DNA of 64,000 bases from Phaseolus vulgaris (lineage: Eukaryota > Streptophyta > Magnoliopsida > Fabales > Fabaceae). Shown here in pieces: positions 25,401 to 38,400 of this stretch. A program made the translations under genes and the position numbers. Each line of letters opens with the position of its first letter. The stretch's first letter is position 1. The stretch lies in contig NC_023751.2 of assembly GCF_000499845.2 (NCBI RefSeq), positions 11,323,564 through 11,387,563 of the forward strand, read 5' to 3'. Below the pieces are notes generated by a model. The model made no database searches. It was not told the origin of the DNA and was given only the letters and a program-made list of their open reading frames with translations.

Positions 25401-26174
25401 CTTGAATCCTGGCTCCAGAAACCAAGCATCGATCGAACGAAAGGGTTTAGGACCCCAATCTTTAACCCAAGATTTCGCCACAATAGCACAGTGATCGGAC
25501 ACGGTTCTTTGCTGCACATATTGCTTGTAAAAAGGCCAAATCTGAATCCACTCTTCAGACACAAGAAATCTATCCAACCTACTTTTAGCAGTACCATTTG
25601 GTTTGAACCAAGTAAACTTTTTGCCTATAGTTGGTATGTCCACCAAGCAGTTTGTGTCAATAAAGTCATTAAAGCCACTCATCTCCTTCCTCTGGCTGGT
25701 TCCCCTACCAATACCTTTCCTTTCATCTTCCCTTCTTACAGCATTAAAGTCTCCACAATAACAACCAGCCATGTTCTGATAGGTCCGCCTGAAAGACGAT
25801 AAATCTTCCCATAAAGTGATTTTTGCTCTAAGATTACAAGCTGCATAAACATTAACCACGAAGCACCTGTGACCAGAATGAATATGTTGACCTACTACCG
25901 CAATGAATCCAGTCCCCACAACATGCGTCTCATAGCAGAATTTATCTTTCTGCCACATGGAGATCATACTCCCAGCTCCATTATTGCCTTCATAATGTAC
26001 CCAACCAATATTATTGTTCCCCCAAAGTGAGAAACATCTAATATCTGAGAAAGTCGTAGTTTTTGTCTCCTGCAAACACACAAATTCCGCATTCTCCTTA
26101 GTAATACAATGTTTCAAATAATTTGTTTTGGTACCCCCCCCCAACCCCCTAATATTAAGATCAACAATAATCAT
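22495..26174 (-). pseudogene. LINE ORF2: endonuclease, reverse transcriptase, zf-RVT (broken)
   Basis: ORF2 encodes the target-nicking endonuclease and reverse transcriptase. The endonuclease shows CLQETK, GDFNAVR, SRLDRFL and SDHCAI. The reverse transcriptase shows GPDGFNF, FRPISL, KVDYEKAYDS, GLRQGDPMAPF and the catalytic FADD (24100-24111), followed by GLKINFHKSK. The zf-RVT domain shows CVFCNLHVESTQHLFLDC. Damage: a one-base deletion in a T run (24520-24525) shifts the frame within the reverse transcriptase, and in-frame stops lie at 23902-23904, 23668-23670 and 23641-23643. Two of the stops look like TGG Trp codons changed to TGA and TAG. The start ATG overlaps the ORF1 stop as ATGA. It cannot make a functional protein. 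Confidence 0.92.
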
Positions 26175-28216
26175 AAACCAACGGGGTTGGTGTCCTCCTC
26201 TGCACATTTTCTGACTTCCTTGTCCCTAGCTTCCATACATTCCAGTTCTACTACAACATTCACCTCCTCCCCTGAACACCTCAAACCTAACCGTTTGCCC
26301 GCATCCCAAATCTGTATTGGCTCATCAACAGTATCCTCAATTCTCAATCTATTATTACAAAGTTCAATGTCACTTTCAGATTCAGCAAAGGAGCAGCGGC
26401 TTAACCTGGATGAAGAATTAACGCCATAATGTAGTGGTCCCAAACCTCCCTTCGATCTCCATCGCACATAGGACTGTTTCGTGCCCTGCTCCCATAGGTT
26501 TCGGAGTCTACGCACACTCTCTGGTGTATTGGATTATGCTTCTGCCCTTGAGTTAATTTTATCATCAAATTCTTCTCTCTTTTCCGGCGTTGAACTGTCC
26601 ACACTGCTTGATTCTCCTGGTAATCCAATATGATTATGCTGCAGATAGATAGAAGGTCCCCCTTTGTCCGCGCACTCGTGAAAGGAACGAACTGGGCATA
26701 AAGCCCTATCTATGAGATCGGCATTCACCCCTCCAAAGAAATTGACTGATGCCTCCGTCATCTTTTCCGATCCTTCCAGCGGCTGCGTCGACGTCTTTCC
26801 TCTTCTCGGTGTAATACCGCCCTCTTCCGTTCCAACCTTTGCTCCCTGTCTCTCACAGCCCAATCCACAACTATTAGTTACATGGGCCTTTGGTAACAGG
26901 CCCATACTTAAAACAGGTTTAGATGAAGAAGGCCTAAGACGTTGGACACAGCTAGCTAGCTCAGAAAAAGAGTTGTGAATAAGGGTATGAATTGCATTGA
27001 CTTTTTCTTGCACTGACATCGCTGCCCCATCCGCAGACATCCCCTGCACACGTCTTTCCTCATATGGGTATATTTGATTATCTTCAATTTGTCCCCCCCT
27101 TTCCAACTGGGCCAGTTTCTTCATTTGTCCCAACTTTGTCTCTAGTGAAAAAGCTCTAACTTCCTCAACCTCCTCATCCCGCCGGGAAACACCTACGTTG
27201 TTGACACCCCCATCTTCAGATCCTTTGTCTGAAAAAATAGTCTCCTCTATGAATGTATCCATTGATAAAATGCTGTCCGAAGAAGCATAACAATGTTGAG
27301 GGCAGCTGCATGCGCTTCCTACTTGGCTAGGTTCCTCCTCGACAATGTTAATGTTGTAAATACGCCCATTAACCTGAAACCCTTTGGATATTCCAACTCT
27401 ACCTGAAATCGCTACCCGTAGTTGGATACGTGCATATTCAAGGTTCTCCCACAGCTCAGTTGACGCATCAAAGGATACCAACTGTGCCACTTCTCCAACC
27501 AACTTGGATAAACAATCCTTATTCCACAGTGAAATAGGAAGTCCATAGCACCTCGCCCATACCAGCCTATGGGTCACTACAACTGACGTAGACCACGGTT
27601 CAATTGCCTCGAAGACACTTGTAAACCAACTTTTATTCAACTTAATAATATCTTCCATGCTTTCACCTTCCTTTGGAGTCAAGAGAACAAGGTTATCTCC
27701 CATAGGTCTCACCTTAATCATAGCCATACCCCCTTTGATAAACTCTTCACACAGAGCCGTATAGTTTAAATCCGGTACCATCCAACCTACTGCACTATAT
27801 GACATCCATGGGAGAACTTTTGAAGTAGTGTCAGTACTTGGTCCCGCCCACTGGTCTGTGACTGTTTCCTAACAACTTCAGCATACAACTGCTTCACTGG
27901 ATGGTCCCTGTTACCACCCTTCCCTTTTACTACTCTCCATTTCTTGCCCCTCAATTGCCCTTTTGGTCTATGAGCATGGTGCTTATCCTTACCTTCCGCA
28001 AGTGGCGCCCCCCCTTGTTGAAAATGCTCAGATCTCCTATATTTTGGCAAGTTAACATAAAGTTTCATATCACCAATGAAGATCTGATCCAACTCCTTCT
28101 CCAGTTTGAACACATTTAGTACCATAAAGAATCTCACAAACCCGAACCTTCTTCCCCACCTATTTCTACGTTTGGAAATGAATACCTCTTTCACCCTAGC
28201 CCATCTCTGAAAAATC
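26171..28216 (-). pseudogene. LINE ORF1: RRM-like/DUF4283-type RNA-binding protein (5'-truncated, broken)
   Basis: ORF1 proteins of plant L1 elements bind element RNA. The first visible codons fall in an RRM-like domain (VKEVFISKRRNRWGRRFGFV, with RNP1-like RRFGFVRF); the beginning of the domain is missing because the element is truncated at 28216. A DUF4283-like segment follows (SWFTSVFEAIEPWS, WARCYGLPISLWN), then a long acidic, low-conservation region ending in NPVGL. A frameshift lies near 27790-27805 and an in-frame TAA at 26534-26536. The stop TGA (26171-26173) overlaps the ORF2 ATG. Confidence 0.88.
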
Positions 28217-28230
28217 TTCAAGAATATTGG
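28217..28230. repeat. LINE target-site duplication, right copy
   Basis: TTCAAGAATATTGG, identical to 21495-21508. It marks the 5'-truncated end of the LINE. Confidence 0.9.
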
Positions 28231-30948
28231 TATAAATATATTAAAAGAGAGTGTAATATTACCTTTTCGGTATATTAACAAATAATTATTTAATGTATTT
28301 TTATATTTTTGTTATCACTTAGAATTTACGTGAATTTTATTAAAACTTCTGAAGGCTATTCCGTATTTAATAAGTTTCACATGACTTTATATATGATTAA
28401 AAGAGTCTGCAGACATCTATCACGACATTAGTATACATCACTTAAAATAGTATTTTCACTTTATATTCAACAAATAAACAGTTAGCAAATTAGTATTTTC
28501 ACTTTATATTCAACAAATAAGCAGTTAGCAAATTAGTATTTTCACTTTATATTCAACAAATAAGCAGTTAGCAAATGTTACATAAAATAAAAACAACAAT
28601 TAATTTTCAATTTTAGATGAACTTAAAATAAAGAAAAAAAAATTACACGACATTTTTAGCCTTAAAAACATGTGTTACCATTATTTGTCTCTCGAGTTTC
28701 ATGCATGCTTATTACTCATCATCAAGCTAAAACTTGCTGACAAAAACAACTACGTGTGAATTAAGTTGTTTATTTTGAATAGATTACATTTTAACATTAT
28801 TTTGTGTCACTTCCTAAAATGAAATTAGTTAGAAAGTATTCAATAAATTAGTAAGACAAATTTAGAAAAATATAAAAGAAAAGCGCACTTAAATGTGGCA
28901 ATGGGAGTGAGCACAGGTGGTGGCATGATGTTTTGATATGTTATTAAAAGTGTAGGAGATCTTCGCCAATTTAACTGCGCACTAAAACTGCAAATCAATT
29001 GTTTGCTAGTAAAAGAAACCCCACTTAGATCCATATCCACCCTTTTGTAGTCAAATTTTCCAACAATGAAAATTATTATTCAAATGAATCTCATGGTTTT
29101 TAGTCCTCAACTTGCATTCGCATCAGGGGAAATTTTGAGTGCTTCTTGAAAATCTGGGTTGGCTCCTAGAGCCGGGGAAGTTCGTGATCACTGACTAGTC
29201 ACCGCTAAACAGTGAAAGGATATGGTTTGTTCCCAACAAAGAACATTATTTATCTGGTTTTCTCTGTTATATGATTAGGTGTCAAGCGTAAATTTACGAT
29301 CAATTCTACGAACTTAATTATTGTGTCTTTTATAAATTTTTTTAAAAAATTATTCTATTTGTAATTGTGGATGTAACATGAAAAAAATAGACCTAGTTGC
29401 ATGTGGACGTAGGTTAGAATTAACGACTGAATCATTGCTGATATTGTTTTTTCGAGAATCACATATTCTATATAATATATATATATATATATATATTTCC
29501 TATGCAAGATGCAGTACTTTATATCTTCCAATTACATCCACTATTTGCACTGGGGCTATTAAATATAATATTTAATTATAATTATAATGTTTACAATAGT
29601 AATTAAAGAATTAAATCTAATTTTTATTTAAAATATAATATTTAATGGTATAAATATATTCTTACGATATCCATTAAATCCTTAAATATTATTCTTATGA
29701 GAGACAGCAAAATAACAAAACTGTTATACTTATGCATATTCACTATTTATTTAATAATCCATGTCGAACTTTAGATACTCCTGGAATTGAAATTAAAAGT
29801 TCAGAATTTTAATTTTATATAAATGGAATAAGTTTAGAATCATAATTCTTATATTTTGGTTGTGGGAGAACAATTAGACCATACAAATACAAGTTTAAGT
29901 TGATTTTTTATTTTAAAACATCACTAAATCGGAGGTAATCATGGATGATATTAGAGATTCGATGACGATGACCTCCAATTTGAGTTTAAAGAAACATATT
30001 TAACATATAACAAATAACAAGTAGTTGTGAGAATCAGTGAATGACAAATTGGATTTCATATTATTATTTTTTTGGTAAAAAAACTCCTTATTAATGAAAT
30101 AAATAGAACTTACTCACTTTTTTCTTCTGAATAACAGGTTGCATTTTAAAAGAAGCTCAATATACTCTTTTTTTTTATCAAGTTATATACAGTAATTTTA
30201 CGTAATGGAACTCTGATTCTCGTTAAGAGAATAATTACCTAAACAATATCTAACAAGTTTATACAGGCTTTTGGCTCATTGACTGAGAAACAAAAAATAT
30301 TTGTAGTCCTCAAGAAAACAATTCATCCTGTAATATATATATATATCTTTGAGAAGCGAGTGCAGGATGTTCAGTATTTGATCATATTGAAACAAGGGTT
30401 TTTTACTATGATTTTTTTTTTATTATTAAAATGGAGTCCGTTTAAAAAAAATTACAAATATTTAGTCAACACTACTTCATATGCACAAAGTTTGAATAAG
30501 CTGATTATCCAAACATGATCCACGATTATCCAATTTTTTGTTCCTTAAACCTAACCCTCTTAGAAAATTATATATCAAATTAATTTTCAACATTACATAA
30601 CTTACTACCAATATATAAACAATAAATTTTTTTTAAAAAAATATGACACAACCACAATTTGAGCATATGAAATCGTGCCGAGTTGACACGACCAAAATTT
30701 ATAATTTTTTTTAAACAGACCCCATTTTAATAAAAAAATAAAATAAAATAATCCCATAATAGTAAAAAAAAAAAATAAACCCTTTAAAATTGTAAAAAAA
30801 AATATTGTAATAACTAGATTGTCAAATAAATTTTTGGAATTTTCTTCCATTACTTTCCAAAAAGGGCACAGAAATGCTTGCAATATAATCTCATGTCTGC
30901 TCTAGTCATAAAATCTTTCATATCATATGTACAAGCTATGCAGAAGCA
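28231..30948. other. Intergenic, AT-rich
   Basis: No gene is recognised. It holds a three-copy 43-bp array (28448-28576), a (TA)n run near 29475-29495 and homopolymer tracts. Bases just below 30949 should hold the 3' UTR of the sulfotransferase gene. Confidence 0.5.
28448..28576. repeat. 43-bp tandem repeat, three copies
   Basis: Three head-to-tail copies start at 28448, 28491 and 28534. Copies 2 and 3 are identical, and copy 1 differs by one base (AACAG versus AGCAG). It starts about 220 bp outside the LINE. Confidence 0.92.
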
Positions 30949-32532
30949 TTAAATGTTGGAATTATTTTTTCCGAGAAACCATTGGAATGGCGTCCCTGTG
31001 AGCTCTTTCTGGACCTCATCCCAGTTTTCAATCTGATCCGATAATGGGGCAGTGTGTATCTTTACTTGACGGCTCTCCAGATCTCTATATGGCACCCTTA
31101 AAAATTCTTGAACGTCCTTCAGTTTCTGCAACATGAAACATTCAGTATGTGCATAGAAAATCACCAACATACACAAACACAATCTTAAAATAATCTTTAA
31201 CTACCTAGTCTTACAGTGCGGTTGTTGACAAGATCATCGTAGTAGAGAACAATGTGGCGAGTGTTCTTGAAGTATGCGATGGCTTTTTCTGCTGTCTCCT
31301 TTGTTAGCTTTAGCTCTGGTATCAGCAATGTGATATTCACCCGTGGTCTATAGTTGGCAAGAATTTTAGCCTGCACAACCACAACTAAATCACTTTTCAA
31401 TTGAACTCAACACAACACAAGTTATTCGAAGAAAACAAAAAAGTAGAAACCTCCACTGAAGAGTGCACGTGAGACTTATGTGTTCCATTCAGTGCCTTGA
31501 CATCTTTGTCATAGGAATTGGCTAGCACTGATATCATTCTGCGGAGCAAGTTCCTTCTGAATAAGAATATTATAGAAACTCGTTTTCGTTCAAAGTACTC
31601 TTCAATTTCCTCATGATGCTCCATCAAACCCTGTATTAGTATAGTTGATATAATTTTCGTACTAAAACTTTGCATTACAAATTAACATAGACTGTTATGG
31701 TAAAATACAATAACAACTTTAAGTTTTCTTCTTTGGTAAAATGGACTCTTTTCTATTACCTGATTAAGCATCCACTTGAAGCCAACAGCTGCAGAACACT
31801 CATTCTTGGAGGCACTAGAAAACCAGTCGAGATTATAGACTTTATCCATCGTCTCCAAAATGGAAGAAACGTTACTCCTTCGTTTGCCAACTGAAAATAT
31901 TTCTCCATTAGAGCTTACATTAATATGACTGTTCAAAAATGTCTCAAACCAACCGCTCCCAGATCTTTGCATTGATACAATGCAGAAAAACCGAACAGGA
32001 TTGCAGGCACACTCTTCTCTGCACAATGCACAACCATCAACAATATATATAAACAAACCAACCATAAAGAGGGAGCCATCTATCCGTCACTAAATTACCA
32101 TTCATTATTTTTTAGTATTAATGAAACATTTCAACATATACGTATATGTTACCTACTATAGGTTGTGGGTTCTGGATAGTGCAAGTAAAACACTTCTGAT
32201 TTTTCCACACCAGGAGGATGATAACATGGCTGCTTGAAGACAGTGTTGTCTAGCAACTTGTAGCTTGTGTTTATTACACCTTTTTGATCTACAGATATTG
32301 TGAAAATGTATATTCCACAAAGCACGGCCAAAACTAAAACTACAAACCTCAATGTTAATGGGAATTTCTTGAAAGATTTTATATCTGGAGGGTCCTGTTA
32401 AAGAAAAGTAATTAGAAGCAGATCTTCTCATTTTCCAAGGAAGGTGTAATGTAAAGCATGCATGCAAATGTAACTTTGACAAAACAAAAGCAATGCTGAT
32501 AAGAGATATCCAGAACTTACTTTGGATTCCAT
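30949..32532 (-). CDS. Type II membrane sulfotransferase, plant NodH-like family
   Basis: Transfers sulfate from PAPS to an unknown acceptor, probably in the Golgi lumen. Exons are 32521-32532, 32153-32394, 31760-32018, 31451-31630, 31215-31370 and 30949-31125. They total 1026 bp (341 residues) with consistent phases and GT-AG borders. The first exon is only four codons (MESK) with a strong GTAAGT donor. Residues 21-38 are a hydrophobic signal anchor after a Lys-rich cytosolic tail. The 5'-phosphosulfate loop is SMQRSGSGWFETFLNSH near residues 100-116. A downstream RRNLLRRMISVLAN segment fits the 3'-phosphate-binding region. Plant members are often annotated 'nodulation protein H-like' because of distant similarity to rhizobial NodH. 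Introns and the membrane anchor show it is an ordinary plant gene. Substrate unknown. Confidence 0.87.
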
Positions 32533-34599
32533 TTATGATCTTTGTGAAGAAAATAGAGAAGATCCATAAAGAAGAATAGGGTAGTGAAACGCATGGTTTC
32601 ATAAATTTTGTTTGAAAGCTTGAGAGATACATGGCGAGAGAAGAGGTCAGAGGGTTTAGCTGGCTAATTATGCTTTGAAACAATCAGATTACCCTCCTAT
32701 GCAAACTGCATAAGTATTGTAACGTTGAATTCTTTTTATTGAATTGAACAGTCAAGTCTTATGTAAAAAAAATTAGCAGGCAGAAAGCCAAAAACAAAAG
32801 TGAACCTTTTAAAGTATATATAAATATATTTTTGTGAAGTATATATATATATATATATATATGGATTGATAGGTTGTGTCATAAAAGTTTCTTAATTCAT
32901 ATTAAAACATACTTAAACTTTTGAAGTTTTTTTTAAACTCTTACATTTTAAATTCATTGTTTACCCAATCTTTTTTTTTATGATTTTTTTTATTTCTTAT
33001 TCATAATGGAAAATAATAATTTATTTACTATTACTGTCATTTTCCAAAATTTAAAAAAACGTATTCCTACTTCATACTAAATATATATGCTAACTATACA
33101 GGTTGGACTTAATGTGGACAACCATAGCTTGTTCAGACATTATTAATATTTATAACTATTATATTTTTGTTTTTTAATTTATGTTTTTTTTATTTGGTAT
33201 TTTGTTATTTTCTATAAATTTAGTATCTTTGTTATATTGTATAAATTTCTTTACTTACAAATTATATTAGGTGAAAATATATATATTGTAAAATTTATTA
33301 TTATAAAAATATTTCAATTTAAAGTTGTATAAAATTATTTATATAAGACACTCTAAGACATTTCTATGCATCTTTATTGTAAAAAAAAAATTAAAATATA
33401 TACCTACATAAATTACAATTATTTAATTATTTATTAATATATTAATAATATTTTATAAATATAATGTTTCCCATAGATAAAATCTTTCCCGTGCCTTAAT
33501 AACCAGTATGTATACATATATATATATATAGATATTTCTTAAAGAGTTATTATACTTCTATCTAATAAGGACTTTTAAAATGAAATATTTCAAATTTAAA
33601 CTACTTTCATTATATTTAATACACATTTTTTTTCATTTCTTTAATATTTTACTTGGAAAAAAAAAATTTTAAAAAAACTATTACAAACTGTTTACCTGAT
33701 ATTGGATCTAAATTTCAAAACAAACCGAAAGGATATGAATTAAAAATAAATAAAAATATGGTAAAAGAAACCTGTAAAATCAATTCTTTACACTATCATG
33801 ATTAACAAACACTCTATTGTGTGAAAAGCTCGGTGACATCAAGACATTAAAGTAAACAATGACGAAACCAAAATATATAAAAGGGTGGGTGAGCTAGACC
33901 TTCTTTATTTACTTTTTAATGTAATTTATGTAGGTAGACTCACTCAAATTTTAAAGATTGAGAAGTGGAAAGTTAAAGAGGTAGGGGAGTGGAAGTGTGA
34001 GGATTTGAGAAGAAAGTGTGAAGAAAATTGAGGGTATTTATTTGGATTGGGATAGGTTAGAATGAATATGTGATGAAAGTTGATTGAAGTATGCTGATAG
34101 TTGCAAGAGTATTTTGAATTATTTTTAATTGTGTAAATTTTAAGATTATAAATTTATCCTTAGGTATCAAAAATAATAATAATTAATTTTGTGCACATTT
34201 TAGTTAATTAAAATAATGTAAAATTTCAATTATAAATAAAATAATAAAATAATGTAAAATTAAGATAAATAAAATTAAAAATTAAAATATAATTATATTA
34301 TTTTTCATTTTATTAATTTAAATTAAATTTATTAATTAAATTAATGTATTTAAATAATTTTAATATTATTTATAAATATTTAACTTACATTATGTTATAT
34401 ATATATATATAAATCAGAAATTAGTTCTTATAAAAAAAATCAATAAATTAGTTCATACATAAGAATATTTTATTTAATGATAAAGTTAGTTTTACTTTTT
34501 ATTTCATAAAAAGTATTTATGCAAAAAGTTTGTCTAATCAAATATGGTATTACATACATTGTTAATTATTTGAGTATCAAAATAATGAAAGAACTTGAG
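32533..34599. other. Intergenic, AT-rich, upstream of the sulfotransferase gene
   Basis: Contains (TA)n runs near 32846-32862 and 33515-33532 and many homopolymers. The short frame at 32156-32683 overlaps the first exons in another frame and is not a gene. Nothing else is recognised. Confidence 0.5.
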
Positions 34600-35156
34600 T
34601 ACACATAGATAAATGGAGTAATGAGTAGTGTCTCAACCCTTATACAAACCCACTAAAAATGGATTAGGAAAAAGGAAAAATCAAACAAAAAAGAAAGAAA
34701 AAAGAAAACCTACCTTCTTAAAGCTACTTATAAAATCTTGACAGCAGAACCTCACACCATCACTTACTGCACAAACCAGTTTTGGTTTCCAAAATTCTAA
34801 CTTCTAAGGTAGCTCCTTTAACAGAATATGTAACAGCTTGCGATTGTGATTGTTCTATAATCTCCCTATGCCCCAGCTTCCATCAACATTCTTCACTCTT
34901 CTGCTTTCCATAATCCTCTAACATCTAAAAATGTTAGTTGTTGTCCTCCCGTTTACCTGCACCAAGGAAAACACCTTCCACACCTTCCCAGTAACATAGG
35001 TAAATAAAAACAGTTTCATCCCAATTGGTCTTAATCAATTTACTTATAATTGCTGCAACAACCGACTCTGCATGCAAAAATTGTCAAAGATAGGAAGCAT
35101 TCACACTTCATTTACCACTGCATGATAGGAATATCTGCTGATTTTTATCTGATATC
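34600..35156 (-). mobile_element. Second LINE, 3' part (left side of a copia insertion)
   Basis: The stretch TCTCAACCCTTATACAAACC near 34630 matches the 3' terminal region of the LINE at 21509 (TATCCCAACCCTTTACAAAA). Bases 34700-35150 are made of degenerate units that also occur on the far side of the copia element (39340-39480). No poly(A) or clear target duplication is seen, so the left border is approximate. Confidence 0.6.
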
Positions 35157-35475
35157 TGTTGGGAAAACGGGTAATTTTCCCACTAAAACAAAACCCTAAC
35201 AGAGCTACCCGACAAATAATATTGAATAAATAAAGCGGAATAATAAAAGAGATAAAGAGGAAAAAAATACACCCGAAAATTGTTAACAGAGTTCGGCCTG
35301 TTTAGCCTAATCTCTGAGCACAGCAAAAACAACTCACTTTTATTATTATGGGAGAAGATATTACAAATTGGGATATCTAACAGTGAAGGAGGAAAGTTTA
35401 ATTTATAACCCTCAAACCTCCTTCTCAAACAATGAACCCACCGATGTGGGACTTGGGATTAAGCCAAAATCAACA
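35157..35475 (-). repeat. 3' LTR of the copia element
   Basis: 319 bp, directly repeated at 39016-39334. A polypurine tract (AAGGTGGAGATT on the minus strand, 35476-35487) lies just inside it, as required for plus-strand priming. Confidence 0.93.
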
Positions 35476-38400
35476 AATCTCCACCTTGGCTTAATTTCAA
35501 GTCCCACCTAAAACAAATCTTCTCAAAACATAACAAAAACAAACTTTAGTGTGCTTCAAATATGCGCCTCTGGACGCCAACTTCAAATGTGCAAGATATT
35601 AACCAAGTCTAAACAGTGTTCAAACTTGGTCCTTGTAACCACCTTGGTGAGCATATCTGCAGGATTCTCCGTAGTGTGAATCTTCTAGAGAACAATCTCC
35701 TCTTCTTCGAAAATCTCACGCACAAAGTGATAGCGAACATCAATGTGCTTCGTCCGTGCATGAAAGACTTGATTCTTTGCTAAATGAATAGCACTCTGAC
35801 TATCAGAATATAACTCAAGTTGTTTCTTACCAACTCCTAAGTTTTTAAGCAACCCACGAAGCCAAATTACTTCCTTCACAGCCTCTGTAATCGCCATATA
35901 CTCTGCCTCTGTCGTAGACAAAGCCACAGTAGATTGCAAGGTAGACTTCCAACTAACTGGCGCTTTTGCTAAAGTGAACAAATAGCCAGTTGTAGACCGT
36001 CGCTTATCCAAATCACCTACATAATCAGAATCACAATATCCAACTATGCATTGACCAAGTGATTCATCTTGCTCAAATGCCAATCCAACATCTAAGGTAT
36101 TTTGGAGGTACCGTAGAATCCATCTCACAGCTTGCCAATGACCCTTGCTCAGATTATGCATGTACCTGCTAACAACACTCACAGCCTGTGAAATATCTGG
36201 TCTTGTACACACCATTGCATACATCAAGCTTCCAACTGCATTTGCATATGGGACTTTCGCCATGTATTCTCGTTCTTCATCAGTCGTCGGAGATAAACGG
36301 CTACTCAATTTCAAATGAGGAGCAAGTGGGGTACTTACAGGTTCTGTATCTTCGTGTATACCAAAACGTTGTAGTACCTTCTGCAAATACTGCTTCTGTG
36401 ACAGCCAAAGTTTTCCCCTCTCCCTGTCCCTGTTTATCTCCATGCCGAGAATCTTTTTGGCTTCCTCCAAATCCTTCATCTCGAACTCTTTACTCAACTG
36501 AGCCTTTAACCTGTCAATCTCAACTTGGCTCTTTGCTGCAATCAGCATATCATCAACATATAAGAGTAAGTAAATTAGGAACCATCTTCAAGTCTGCGCA
36601 AATACACACAGTGATCATATTTGCTTCTCTTGTACTTCTGATCCTTCATGAACTTATCAAATCGTTTGTACCACTGTCTCGGAGATTGTTTCAGTCCGTA
36701 CAACGATTTGCTAAGTTTACAAACCCAATCTTCTTTACCATCAACCTTGTATCCTTCTGGTTGAGTCATATAGATTTCCTCCTCCAAATCACCGTGTAGG
36801 AACGCGGTCTTTACATCAAGTTGAGCAAGCTCCAAATTCAACTGTGCTACCAAGGCCAACAAAATTCGAATGGAGGAATGTGTAACAACTAGAGAAAATA
36901 CCTCATTATAATCAATTCCCTCCCTATGAGCAAAGCCTTTAGCAACTAACCTTGCCTTGTAGCGAACATCTTCTTTATTAGGAAATCCTTCTTTCTTTGC
37001 AAATACCCATTTGCACCCAATTGCCTTCTTACCTTTTGATAATTGTGCCAGCTTCCACGTCTTGTTCTTCTTCAAAGACTGCATCTCCTCTTCCATCGCA
37101 CCTGCCCAATTAGCACTCTCTGAACTCAGAATGGCTTCTGAGTAAGTGGATGGAATGTCATCAACAACTGGAAGTGCATAGGCAACCATATCCATGAAAC
37201 GAGCAGGCTTTTGAATATCTCGTCTCTGTCTTCTAACTGCAATTGGCGCTGATTGCTGTTGAGATTCTTGGGTAGGAACCTCTTCCTCATCTGACTCTTC
37301 TTCTGCCATAGGAGAGTCACTTGTGGTATTTCGTGTTGGGATCACCACTGTCGGCTCAAACTCCACCTGCTTCCGGGCACACTCCACCTGTTGCGGAGTA
37401 CTATCAGCTCCTTCTGGATTTACCTTCTTTAACATGGCAGATTCATCAAAGGTAACATCCTTGCTGATAATCGTCTTCTTTGCCTCTAGACACTACAAAC
37501 GGTATCCCTTCACTCCAGGACTAAAGCCCATGAAAAAAGCCTTCTTTGCACGTGGATCCAACTTTGATTCAATCACATGATAATATGCAATAGAACCAAA
37601 AACATGCAAAGAATCATAATCAGTTGCAGGTTTTCCAGACCATACCTCTAACGGGGTTTTGACATCTATAGCAGATGATGGCAAACGATTGACGAGATGT
37701 TGAGCGTATGTCACAGCCTCAGCCCAAAAATCTCTGCCTAACTCAGCATTAGACAACATACAACGAACTTTCTCCACAAGTGTCTTGTTCATACGCTCCG
37801 ACACCCCATTCTGTTGTGGTGTTTTTCTAACAGTGAAGTGTCGAACTATGCCACAATCTTGGCATACCTTCAGGAACGGATCACTCTTGTATTCTCCTCC
37901 ATTGTCTGTTCGGAGAACCTTAATCTTCCTTCCTGTTTGGTTTTCAACTTGAGCTTTCCACTTAAGGAAAATTTCAAGCACATCATTTTTGTTCTTCATA
38001 GTAAACACCCAAACTCTCCTGGAAAAATCATCCACAAAAGTGACAAAATAATGCCTACCTCCGATTGATGGAGTCTTGGCAAGTCCTCACACATCTGAAT
38101 GCATATAATCCAAAATACCCTTGGTATTGTGAATTGCAGTGCCAAACTTCACTCTTCGTTGTTTTCCCAGAACACAATGCTCACAAAATTCAAGTTTGCA
38201 AGCCTTCGTACCTTTCAACAATCCCTGCTTGGTAAGAATTTGCAAGGATTTCTCTCCAGCATGTCCCAACCTCATATGCCACAACTTCGTTGCCTCAGCA
38301 TCCTTCTTAGAGCTAGAAGTTGCTGCCGCTACTGTCCCCACCACTGTACTACCTTAATAGTAATACAAATTGTTTTTCCTCACGCCTTTCAACATCACCA

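Larger units (their letters stand above)
21509..28216 (-). mobile_element. L1-type plant LINE, 5'-truncated, inactive
   Basis: A 6.7-kb non-LTR retrotransposon lies between perfect 14-bp target duplications. On the minus strand it has a partial ORF1 (about 28216-26171), ORF2 (26174-22495) and a 3' region of about 1 kb that ends in a short poly(A) (21516-21509). The 5' end falls inside the RRM-like part of ORF1, the usual result of incomplete reverse transcription. ORF1 carries one frameshift and one stop. ORF2 carries one frameshift and three stops. The element is therefore dead, but the target duplication is unchanged, so the insertion is not very old. Confidence 0.92.

Noticed and set aside
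30949..32532. Horizontal transfer from rhizobia suggested by 'NodH-like' similarity
   Set aside because: Five introns, a plant-type membrane anchor and plant base composition indicate a native plant gene; the similarity is ancient family relationship.
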